64,000 bases of DNA from Linnemannia schmuckeri (taxonomy: Eukaryota > Mortierellomycota > Mortierellomycetes > Mortierellales > Mortierellaceae): the NCBI GenBank assembly GCA_029449235.1, contig JANATG010000005.1, positions 1,426,001 through 1,490,000 on the forward strand, given 5' to 3'. The notes beneath the pieces are model-generated. The model was not told the origin of the DNA and did no database searches. It saw nothing but the letters and a program-made list of their open reading frames with translations. Position 1 is the stretch's first letter; the number at the start of each line of letters is the position of its first letter. Made by a program: the position numbers and the translations under genes. This document shows positions 33,801-42,954 of this stretch, in pieces.

Positions 33801-36044
33801 GCGAGATACATTGTTGTTCTGGACAAGGGAAAGGTTGTCGGTACTGGAACCCCTGAGGAATGTATTCGCCATGGTTGGATCGACCATGTCACACTGGTGG
33901 CTACCGTCTCTTATCAGTCCAGCGAAGCCGATACTCTTGATGGAGACAAGGGCGCCAAAACGGATCTGAAGGACGATAGGAAGGCAGCATCGCCGGCCAA
34001 GTCCAAGGATGAGGAGACAAAAGCTGAGGGATCTGTTCCCTTTAAGGTCTATAAATACTACTTCTCTGCATCTGGTGGCTGGATTGCCTGGATCCTCCTT
34101 GTGGGTATCTACGTCTTTGAGCAGAGTGCCACAGTAGCAGAAAAGTCTTGGTTGGCTATCTGGACCAACAGAATGGCGGAGACGACCGGTTCGTTGGTTC
34201 TCGAGGCTGCCCAGACAGTGACTCCGGAGCTTGTCGCTTCGGTCAAAGAAGCGTTCACTCCAAGGGATGGAAGTGCGTACGGTACCATCACCATGGCGGT
34301 CTTCGGAAAGGGCACTCCGGAATCGGTCAGCGTCGGATTCTACATCGGCGTCTATGTTCTCTTAGGTCTCATCCCCATGCTTATCAACATCTTTTCAATG
34401 TTCTACTCTATGACGGTCCTCAACATCAATGGGTCCCGATCCATCCACGCTCAGTTGCTTCACAAGATCTCTCGTGCAAGGTCTCGTTTCTTTGACACCA
34501 CGCCCGTCGGTCGAATCATCAACCGGTTCAGCGCAGACATGGCCACCATTGACAGTATGCTCATTAATACTCTCCTGTATCTGGTGTTTTCGGTCATCTC
34601 GATCATCTTCACCGTGTTCGTCATCTCTGTCAACATGCCCCTCTTTATGATTCCTGCCTTCTTCGTCATCAGTATCTACATTGTCCTCGGAGTCCTCTAT
34701 GTCCCAGTTTCCCGCGACCTCAAGCGACTGAACTCTGTCTCTCGTTCGCCTATCTTGAACCACTTCAACGAGACTGTGAACGGTTTGACCACCATTCGTG
34801 CCTATGGGTTTGAGCGTCGATTCCAGGCCAAGAACCTGTCCAACTTGGATGACAACAACCGTGCCTTTTACTGGCTCTATTCGGCTGGTCGTTGGTTGGG
34901 CTGGCGCCTCGACTTGACCAGTGCATTGGTATCCTTCTGCACCGGTCTTTTGATTCTCCAGCGTTGGGATCAGATCGAGTCTGGCTGGGCTGCGTTGTGT
35001 CTGAGTTATTCGACAATGTTCAACTCGCGCGTTGCTTGGATGATTCGCAGCTATGCTCAAAATGAGATGAACATGAACTCGCTTGAGCGCGTCATTGAGT
35101 ACATGAATGTTGAAGAAGAAGCTCCTGCAGTCATCGAGGGTTCCCGTCCACCAGCCTCCTGGCCCCATGCTGGCCAGATCTCGATCGAGCATCTCACCGT
35201 CAGGTATTCTCCCGGCACTCCCGATATCCTCAAGAACGTTTCTGTTTCGATCAAGGGTGGAGAGAAAGTTGGTGTTGTTGGTCGAACTGGCTCTGGCAAG
35301 TCTACACTTGCAATCAGTCTCCTACGCATCCTTGAGCCGACCCGGGGTACGATCCGGATCGACGACATCGATATCTCCAAGATTGGGCTTCACGACTTGC
35401 GATCCAGCCTGACCATCATCCCCCAAGACCCGATTCTGTTCATGGGCACCCTTCGCTTCAACTTGGATCCCTTTGACGAGCACGAGGACATTGAACTCTG
35501 GGAGGCCTTGCGTCGCAGTCATCTTATCCCAGCGACTACCATCAGAGGCAGCAGCGGCAGCACTCCAACACCTGACTCCAACTCTGCCAACGCCTCTCAA
35601 GCACTATCCACCCACGATCACGAGACGACGATTGATCCATCCCAGATTACACTCGATACCGAGATCCAACAAGGCGGCTCCAACTTTTCGCAGGGTCAGC
35701 GCCAGTTGATCGCCCTTGCCCGCGCCCTTGTCCGCCAGTCCAAGATTATCATCATGGACGAGGCTACTGCCAGTGTCGACTTTGAGACAGACCTCAAGGT
35801 TCAGACGACCATTCGCGAGGAGATGGCTGACGCGACAATCATCACCATTGCTCATCGTATCCGCACCATTGCCGACTTTGATCGTGTTCTGGTCATGCAA
35901 GCTGGCGAGGTGGCCGAATTTGACAAGCCTTATAGCTTGATGCGACAAGAGGGGAGTTTGTTCAGAGAGTTGTGCGAGCAATCAACCGAGCTTGATGCTC
36001 TTCTCGCCATCTCTGAAGCCAAAGAGCGACGCGCCTCCGCCTAA
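30859..36044 (+). CDS. ABC transporter, ABCC/MRP subfamily (full-length)
   Basis: Four exons: a 17-nt first exon 30859-30875 (MDHTL plus part of Arg), then 30974-31777, 31879-32267 and 32362-36044. Phases agree and the product is 1630 aa. An N-terminal region with several membrane helices (TMD0-like) precedes the usual TMD1-NBD1-TMD2-NBD2. NBD1 has Walker A GPTGSGKS, signature LSGGQKQR and Walker B VLLLDDCLSAVD. NBD2 has GRTGSGKST, signature FSQGQRQLIALARAL and IIMDEATASVD followed by the H-loop TIAHR. An Asp instead of Glu after the NBD1 Walker B is normal for ABCC proteins and implies one degenerate ATP site. Substrate cannot be read from sequence; relatives export glutathione conjugates, bile-acid-like anions or drugs. 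NBD2 contains a Ser/Thr/Asn-rich insert (SGSTPTPDSNSANAS). Confidence 0.9.
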
Positions 36045-36488
36045 ATTATCATTATGCCTATTTTTTTTTTCATCTCTCCCATATTTTCACGGCTTCCCGT
36101 TTTCTTTCACTAACTATTTTTTTTTATTCACTCCCATTTTTTTTTCCGTAGCGAACTTTTTCAACAATAAAGAAATAGCCTGCTCTTTCTTTTTACATGT
36201 TTTCCCTGTTCTTATTTGCGCTTCTTTTTTTGTTGCGCTGCTCTAAATCCTTCCTACTAAACCAGCAATCTGGCACTTTGTGAATTTGGCTTAAAAAAAT
36301 AATAAGTCGGCGCGTTAAATTTCGAAGAATCATCAACCTGATACAGCAATCACATTCATACTTGCTTTATTTTTTCTCATAAACATACATATCACCTTCA
36401 CTCAAAACTTGCACCAAACATGCACACCCGCCCATTACCACCGCATCATCCCCTCAACTCCCACATCTATTCTCTAGATCGTTCATTG

Positions 36489-36806
36489 TTTTTTCCTACG
36501 CAATTTTAGTTCTCCAATATCAAGCCCAAGGGAGGTATTTTATAGTGAAAGGGGACTACGTACCAAATTCTTCCAAGAGCCATCCATCAGTCGCAGTCCG
36601 GTCCACAACCTGGCTCTGTGCAACAACTGCCACTGCTCCTCACAGCTTCAATAGAAGAAAATAAAACTAGATACGAATAAACGGAATTCTTCCCATCCTC
36701 TCCATTAATGGCAATCTCCTCCTTCCCAACAAACTATCCAACAACCGCTCATCGGCCGCGCGTGGATCCATGGACGCTCCAGGGCAGCGCCCATTCTCAT
36801 GTGTGA
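36489..36806 (-). mobile_element. Retroposon copy A (oldest of three, boundaries approximate)
   Basis: Read on the - strand, this segment ends in CTAAAATTGCGTAGG plus a short A run (36494-36489). It matches copies B and C over most of their length, including the stretch around 36590-36700. No target-site duplication is detectable and the 5' boundary is unclear, consistent with an older insertion. Confidence 0.6.
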
Positions 36807-36816
36807 CTAGCGAAGC

Positions 36817-37548
36817 TTATTTTTTTTTTTTGTACACAATTTTATTTCTCTGACAAACAGTACAAAGGAGGCATTTGGAAGTAAAGGGGACTACAGACCA
36901 AACTCTTCAGTACACCATCCGCCAGTCACAGTCCGACCCGGAGCCTGGCTCTGCGCAACAATTGTCGCTGCTCTTCACAGCAAAAACGGAAGACAAAATA
37001 AAACTAGATACTAATGAAGTGGATTCTTCCCATCCTCTCCATCAATGACAACTTCCTCTTTCCCAACAGACTATCCAACAGCCGCTCATCAGCTGTTTTT
37101 ATTTCTAGAATTGGCTCTGACATGGCCTATCTGTGCAGTACACGATATTTTTTTTAATCTAAGTCTTAACTAGGTGCGCGTACTTATTTTGCACAGAGGC
37201 ATTTTAGTATGCTTGTGCAGGAAGCCGGTTACCCGACAGAATGTACTTGAGCACTGGAAAGGCTGGTCTAAGCGGTCCGCCGTTGTTGGCAGGCTCCACA
37301 CGGCATTCCGACTGGCTCATCACCAGAGTTACGTAGCCATATAGTGGGCATACTCACTCTGTCCATGCACTTGTGTGCGTCTGAGAACTATTTCATCTCA
37401 GGCCTCCTGGACAGGGGAGACTAGCGCAATACCGTCAAATCCTAATTGAGCGTGTCTTCGTTGGTCTGAACCCACGACCCTCGCGCTGAGAGGGGGAAGC
37501 TTTACCAACTTGGTGGGCTCGCCCGCCCGCTCATCAGCTGTGCATGGG
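36817..37548 (-). mobile_element. Retroposon copy B, split by a nested SINE
   Basis: A - strand element ending in GAAATAAAATTGTGTACA plus a poly(A) tail (about 36831-36817). It is flanked by the direct repeat CTAGCGAAGC at 36807-36816 and 37549-37558, a likely target-site duplication. Without the nested SINE (37097-37526) and its extra duplication it is about 290 bp. No ORF is evident. The constant 3' end with poly(A) and variable 5' ends point to LINE-style target-primed insertion. Confidence 0.7.
37097..37526 (-). mobile_element. tRNA-derived SINE with perfect 15-bp target-site duplication
   Basis: A 430-bp - strand insertion inside copy B. It is flanked by identical CCGCTCATCAGCTGT at 37082-37096 and 37527-37541. 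Its 5' end is tRNA-like: an A-box region CCAAGTTGGTAAAGC, a CCCTC/GAGGG anticodon-type stem and a B-box region GGGTTCAGACC, with normal A-to-B spacing. Its 3' end is AGAAATAAAA, a short A-rich tail abutting the duplication. This is the anatomy of a SINE transcribed by RNA polymerase III and mobilised by a LINE. The T-arm pairing is poor, so it is not a working tRNA. Confidence 0.75.
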
Positions 37549-37579
37549 CTAGCGAAGCGCCACACGGGCAACAAATAGC

Positions 37580-37766
37580 TTTTTTTTTTTTTTTTTTTTT
37601 CGTACGCAATTTTATTTCTCCAGTGAAAAGCCCAAGAAAGGCATTCGATAGTGAAAGGAGCTACATACCAAACTCTTCCAAGAGCCATCCACCAGTCGCA
37701 GTCCGGTCCACAACCTGGCTCTGCGCAACAATTGCCGCTGCTCCTCACAGCTTCAATAGAAGAAAA
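37580..37766 (-). mobile_element. Retroposon copy C, 5'-truncated, with poly(A) and TSD
   Basis: A 187-bp - strand copy of the same family as A and B. It ends in GAAATAAAATTGCGTACG plus a 21-nt A tail (T run 37580-37600). It is flanked by GGCAACAAATAGC at 37567-37579 and 37767-37779, a 13-bp target-site duplication. It is the shortest copy, truncated at its 5' end, and lies a few bases from copy B's duplication. Confidence 0.75.
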
Positions 37767-37881
37767 GGCAACAAATAGCCCAGCCATCTTCCAAAAATCG
37801 CAAATACTGCGTTTACTCAGAACTCAGGGTTTAAATAGGCGCCAGAATTAGAGGCACTCATCTCGAAAACGGAGTTTCTAC

Positions 37882-37954
37882 GGTTTCGTGTTGTAATTGG
37901 TTAGCAATCAAGACTCTGAATCTTGCAATCCGAGTTCGAGTCTCGGCGAGACCT
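37882..37954 (+). tRNA. tRNA-Gln (anticodon CUG)
   Basis: A 73-nt cloverleaf without an intron. The acceptor stem GGTTTCG pairs with CGAGACC (one G-U). The D arm reads TAATTGGTTAGCA. The anticodon stem CAAGA/TCTTG encloses the loop CTCTGAA, giving anticodon CTG at 37916-37918. The T arm carries the B box GAGTTCGAGTC. The discriminator base is T. A TTTT terminator follows at 37960. All parts are consistent with an active gene for tRNA-Gln decoding CAG. Confidence 0.93.
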
Positions 37955-38968
37955 CTCTCTTTTGTTTTTTGTTTGTTACCATGGTGGTGACGGACGAGGG
38001 TGCTTGTTTTTGGTGATGGGGATGAGCATGGTGGCCCCATGGTTGTGTAGGAGGGCGGGGACTTTAAATTTTAATAATAGTGGTTGTATCTGAATCCGAA
38101 TTCCTGGATTGATCTTTTTTCTATTTTTTTTTTTTTTTTGCTTCATTGGCTAACTCGCCTTGCGGCCCACTCACTTGGCGAAGTCAGGCGTGCATTGAGG
38201 AGAAAGTTGTCCATAGTGTGGATGATAAATAAGGGAATCCATTCTGATGAATGACCGTAGAAGGGAAACAAAGAAGAAACACAGCGCTCGGTGGCATCAT
38301 GTTAGGGAGTGATGGGATGGATGCATCGATATGTTATTTTGTTTGACACACGCCCCAAGTTAAACTTTTCTCTTTTTTTCAATTTAGAAAGAGGGGAGGA
38401 AGTAGGGGGAGGATGAAGAAGGAACAGTGGAGAGGGATGATGGAGAGAGAGGGAAGCAGAGAGGACTGAGGGGAATGAGAAGTGAAGAGGAGTGGTGTCA
38501 CTGAAAACAAGACGATGGAATTGGTGCACGAGATACTTCGCCAAAGGTGCCTTTCTTTCAGCCAAAAAGGAATGACGTTGAACTTAAGGTCGATTCTTTT
38601 CTAGGCATCACGCTCTCTGCCCTAATCTTGATCTGATCTCCTCCCCAACCCCCAACCCTCTGCCCCTGACGAAACTGTTTTTTTTAGGAAAAAAAACATG
38701 AACAGTAACAAGTTTTCACTCCTCTTTCAGCTCAAATAGTTGTCGAGCTTTTAATCTGTTGTTTCCCTATTTGTTGGATGGCTATGAGTATAGAATAGGA
38801 GAAAACGAAAAAACTATTCAACTTGACAGAAAGGAATGTTGTCGTGTTGCGCCTAATTAATAGAATAATCGACAAACACAACCACTTTTTCTTTTCGTGA
38901 CATGGTGTCCCTTCGAAAAGAGAGAAACGGCAGTATTTTTTCTGTGTATGATTTATCCTTTACGCGTC
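37955..38968. other. AT-richer intergenic region after the tRNA gene
   Basis: About 1 kb with T runs and no recognisable domain in any open frame. It may contain further decayed repeats, but I could not match them within the window. Confidence 0.4.
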
Positions 38969-39130
38969 ATGTCGCGTTCATTTGCTGATTGGATGCAAGA
39001 GCGCACTCGTGTGACTAGTACCGCATCTCTCGCCGTAATAAATAAAAAAAAACAAGCGAAAAAAATCGGTGTTTCCATTGGTATGGACACGCTACAAGGA
39101 TTAATCGTTACTCGTTTAATTCAAGGGTAA
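38969..39130 (+). CDS. Short ORF of uncertain status (53 aa)
   Basis: ATG at 38969 to TAA at 39128-39130. It encodes a small basic polypeptide beginning MSRSFADWMQERTRVTST and containing an INKKKQAKKIG stretch. Codon choice (ACT, CGT, ATT, TTA) is AT-ending and unlike the C-ending bias of neighbouring genes. I do not recognise it. It could be a chance ORF, a decayed insert of bacterial or organellar origin, or a first exon, since a GTAAGG donor-like site overlaps its stop. Confidence 0.25.
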   Translation: MSRSFADWMQERTRVTSTASLAVINKKKQAKKIGVSIGMDTLQGLIVTRLIQG

Positions 39131-39241
39131 GGCGACAATGATGGGATCACTATGGACCTATTTATGCATACGGCGCTTGGACAGCTGAAGGACCTCTCTT
39201 TCACCATCTTCCTGATCGCCCTTAGTGAGGTCGTGGCCGCA

Positions 39242-39565
39242 CTAGAAATAGATGCAGGCTTTTCCTTTTTCAGCGTCGTTGGAGCAGCCGCCTTTCTTAA
39301 GATGAAGCCATTCGCGAAGGCGTTCATCATCCTCTTTACCCTTTCGATTGTCAACACTCTGGGTGGGGGCTTCAGGTTCGATCGGAGAGATTTGGTCATC
39401 AGGAATCTCGATAACTCTGGGGCCGATAGGGCCATCATCACTGATGTAAATGGGAATAACTGGGACAGGAGCTGCAGAGACGTGACCGTTCAAATTGGTG
39501 CCGGTCAAGGCCAGAAGGGCCAAGAGAGCAAACACTGACAGAAGAGGGCTGTAGTTGAACTTCAT
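39242..39565 (-). CDS. Small secreted acidic proline-rich protein
   Basis: A single-exon ORF of 107 aa. The N-terminus is a strong signal peptide (MKFNYSPLLSVFALLALLAL... then VSAAP). The mature part is acidic and Pro/Ile-rich (PVIPIYISDDGPIGPRVIEI), then basic-acidic mixed, ending with two Cys (GGCSNDAEKGKACIYF). Size and composition fit a small secreted protein of the effector-like kind, but no family is recognised. Its opposite strand has an overlapping open frame that I consider a shadow. It lies among retroposons and gene-poor DNA. Confidence 0.55.
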   Translation of the reverse strand: MKFNYSPLLSVFALLALLALTGTNLNGHVSAAPVPVIPIYISDDGPIGPRVIEIPDDQISPIEPEAPTQSVDNRKGKEDDERLREWLHLKKGGCSNDAEKGKACIYF

Positions 39566-40730
39566 CTTCTAAAAATTTCAAGGAGGGGATGTGTGTCTGT
39601 GGAAAGAAAATGACTGGAGGTTAATGTTTGCATAGGCTTTTTTTTTGTATATGTGTGTGGAGGGCGTTTTTACGCAATTGGTGTGGAGAGAAGATGAATC
39701 GAAGGTTTGATGAGAGACAAAAACAAAATTAGGGTGCGCTACATGTCTTTATGTAGTCGATTCACAAGAGGCCATGTCGATGGTACAATAGACTTCAAGC
39801 GGGCGTGTTGGAGAATGATCAAGAAGCAAATTTGTATTGTAGATAGAAAAATAGAGACAAAAACGCAAAAGAGCATGGTATTTTGTTAACCTTAGTGACT
39901 CGACGACATATATTTAGACTCAAAGCTGATTTCACTTTATTTCCTCCATGGCGTGTGTTGACTACAACAATGAACCCCCCCCCCCCCCCCTCCCCTCCCC
40001 TCCCAGCAAAAATTACTTGCCGAGAACAATAGAAATTGTTCTGAGTGCCAAGACGAGAGCATAAACCAATACCGAATTGTGGAAGCAAAAGGTGCCAGGT
40101 GGGGCTGAGACTGATTTGTATTTTTGTAGTTCACAGTATTGAGAACATATCGGCTTTTCTTTCGTTATTGTCTTCCCAATTCTTTCTTTTTTGGGAACAA
40201 TCGCGAGTGGCAAAACAAAGCTGCACTGCTATGTCATGTTGTACAAATGGAAGTCAAGAGTGAAGGAGATGTCCTTTGTGGCTCAACAGCCAAGCTCGTT
40301 CGTTTTTGTTTCTTTTCTCTAAGAGACGTGTTTGTTGTCGCTGTTACTAATACTTCTAATTTGACATCAGCAGTGGCGTAGTTGTCGCGTCGTTGGTGTA
40401 ACTTTTCGAAATCGAGTGCTTGGACCAGGGCTGCTGTGTGTATGAGAGATGACGATGAGAACTCTCAGAAGAGACTGGGGAATGGAGAACGTTTTATGTT
40501 CTTTTTAAGGTTATTAACGCAAAGAAGGAGACAAGTGCGAATGTCGTTAGAATCGGATCATTGTTCTTGGATTACTGAAGGTTGTGACGTTCTCTGCATT
40601 TTTTTTTTTTTTTTTTTTTTGATTCATATTTTATGTCATACTAGAATACAAAGAGAACATGAGCGTGATAGGAAATATTGCTTTGTCTTTGGTATATTTA
40701 GGTACAACTACAAAAGATCAATCAATAAAA
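39566..40730. other. Intergenic region with homopolymer runs
   Basis: About 1.2 kb between two - strand genes. It includes a C14 run at about 39977 and a T24 run at about 40597. No gene is supported. Confidence 0.5.
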
Positions 40731-41624
40731 CTAATGAATGCTCTGGTAGACGACTCCAAAGACGGCAGCGCGTTCGACAAGCGTTTCAACACCACCATTG
40801 ATACAATCAATCTCCCATTGTAAGAAAGAATTGATGGTGCCATCGAGAGCAGCAGCACGGTTAGGGCAATTAGGACCAGAGACTGTCCACCAGGCACCAG
40901 GCGAAAAGTCGAGGTGATTGTTGATTAAGATGTCGACGAGAAGTGTGTCAGCTGGGTAGGTTGCGACTAAGGTCTGGATGTCGGCATTGGCACTGACGAA
41001 TTTTTCGAGTGACACCTGAGGGAGCATCGATCGAGCTGGTTGGTTAATGCAATAGGAAGAGAAAAGGAGCGATGGAGTTAATAAATTAGGAAATGAAACG
41101 TGTATTTGATTGTCATTCTCATTCCTCCTTGTCATTAAATGCGCACAAAGGGCAAATGATCTTTGATCGAGTTACTGCGAGGGTGAGGTAAGTTACTTAC
41201 TTCCTTGGTTTGCATGGACGAGGTTGTGGTTGTACTTCAGGTTTCCACTCTCGAAAAGCATTGTGGCGATGTATGCTGCTCGTTGTCCTCTTGTCACCAG
41301 GTTATATCTATCAATTGAACGAGAGTAGGTGTTGCAAGGTGAGTTGGATGTTTAAGATGGGATGAAAGCCGGATACTAATAACAAGTAGAAGCAAGGGTG
41401 GCCTACTTGTTGATGGCATCGTTGATGTAGGGAAGGGCGTCTTCACAACTGATGAGTTCGCCTGAGGTCTGGGGCGGACAGGTGCCATTGGCAGCAGCCT
41501 TGAGTTCGTCGATAGTGAGGAGAATAGGTGTGCCGGTTTGAGGAGGGACAGGGGCTGCAGACGTGAATGCGACGGAGGCAATAACCAGGGCGAAGATGGT
41601 CATGAATGATGTGAATCGTGTCAT
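40731..41624 (-). CDS. Secreted protein, possibly lysozyme/GH19-like fold
   Basis: Three exons (41624 to about 41409, about 41308-41202, and about 41032-40731) give roughly 210 aa. A signal peptide (MTRFTSFMTIFALVIASVAFTSA) leads to a mature domain with four or more Cys. The stretch ALPYINDAINKYNLVTRGQRAAYIA followed by TMLFESGNLKYNHN resembles the opening of GH19 chitinases and related lysozyme-superfamily enzymes, where an INKALKKYGI helix precedes a catalytic Glu in an HESGGF-like motif. Later it has SPGAWWTVSGPNCPNRAAA and a C-terminal QWEIDCINGG helix. The resemblance is short and the hydrolase assignment is weak; secretion is well supported. A TATA box lies 77 bp upstream. Confidence 0.75.
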
Positions 41625-41700
41625 TTTGGGTATTTAGTTGTTGTTATTATTGCGAAGAGAAAAGTGAGATGAGATTTCTTGAGACTGGACAGATCAGGTC

Positions 41701-41710
41701 CTTTTATACC
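41701..41710 (-). promoter_or_regulatory. TATA box of the secreted lysozyme-like gene
   Basis: GGTATAAAAG on the - strand, 77 bp upstream of the ATG at 41624. Confidence 0.6.
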
Positions 41711-42339
41711 TTTTCAAAATCCCACTCGTGGTATTTGATACGAATTGCGATAAAGGGCGATGCAACAGGATGAGAAAAAGGGACGGATGAATTGTCTGTC
41801 CTATTCCTAGTTTCTGCAAAACGAGACACAAACTATTCGCACTGCCACTGCGAAAAATTCATAGACTGTCTATTTTTGAAACCTGCCGTTGGACACCTAA
41901 ACCACGAAATTACCCTCCAGTTGGGGGGGGGGAGGGGAGGGGGTATAAGATCCGAAAACGCACTTTTTGTGGCCAGGAATAGGAGGGGACCCTGAGCAGG
42001 AGCATGTGGCTGAGAAGGGTTATTATTGACAGTACTCGTCTCACACCACTTCGCCGCATGGGTAAACCCTCGAGGCACAGAAGGTACCTGCGAAGCAATA
42101 GGTCCTCTCTTCACCCCTGTCCTGCCTTCAAGCATCGTTTTCATCGCTCGTCACCTTCCTGCATGATTTGCAAGCGCGCTTAAAGAAGGACGCAATCACA
42201 AGTCACGGGCTTGGCTTGGGCCAAGTTCGGTCCTCGGCTCTTTCTGTTCCCACTTGTTCAGCATTCACCTTCTTTCACTCCACCCCTGTACTCTCATATT
42301 CACACTCACACACTTCGCAATTACTCATACCCTGCCACA

Positions 42340-42796
42340 ATGCTCGGAAAACTCTTTCATTACGCAGCCGACGCCATCCTGATCTCAGCAGTTCTGGCTG
42401 GCATTAAGCGAAGCACCGTAAGCTGAACAAAACGCGCAGTTGACAAACAGAAGGGAGAATGAGTTCTTGTTGGACAACCTTCGACTAACAACACTTTTCC
42501 TTACTTCAATGATGTTCTCCTACAATAGGGATTGACGTAAGTTTTCCAAGAGCCATCAGCGACAACGGGCTTATTATGCAAAGACCACAGGAAAAGTAAG
42601 AGAGTAAACGCCAAGGCACTCACACGAGTGCCCTCTTCTCTTTCGTTCCTTTAATATGAATAGTGTTGCAAGCAGCAAGATTGAGAGCAAGGACGTTCGG
42701 TCGGCAGTCGACCAGTATCTCGGCATTGGCGAGTGGGTCGTGGACCAGGGTATCATGTTCATGTCCAACTCCAAGTACTTTTACAAAAAGCGGTAA
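42340..42796 (+). CDS. ATG44: DUF1748 protein, mitofissin Atg44
   Basis: Three exons, 42340-42417, 42529-42536 (8 nt) and 42664-42796, keep frame and give 72 aa. The product MLGKLFHYAADAILISAVLAGIKRST-GLT-VASSKI... YLGIGEWVVDQGIMFMSNSKYF is a textbook DUF1748 protein. In yeasts this family is Atg44/Mdi1 (mitofissin), a mitochondrial intermembrane-space protein that drives membrane fission for mitophagy. Length, the LVHYA-like opening, AGIKRSTGLT and GEWVxDQ all fit the family. The middle exon GGATTGAC encodes GL plus part of Thr; without it the conserved KRSTGLT motif and frame are lost, which supports its use. Confidence 0.88.
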
Positions 42797-42954
42797 AGTG
42801 GACCATGCCCTGTTTCACAGCCAGACGCCCACCCATCAATCAACCGCCAGTCACTATCGATCAATTCAATTTTCAAGTCGAATAAAAAAAACGAGGTTTT
42901 CTACCCCTTTTACTTTGCCCTTTTCATACAAACAACTCAACACGAACCTGAAGT

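Noticed and set aside
34395..35192. 265-aa - strand open frame
   Set aside because: Antisense to the ABCC transporter; no domain or signal seen.
37444..37526. Second tRNA gene on the - strand
   Set aside because: A and B boxes and an anticodon-like stem are present, but the T arm does not pair and the loop lacks U33; it is the head of the SINE.
39152..39538. 128-aa + strand open frame with hydrophobic stretches
   Set aside because: The opposite strand has a clear signal peptide and better start; I treat this frame as its shadow.
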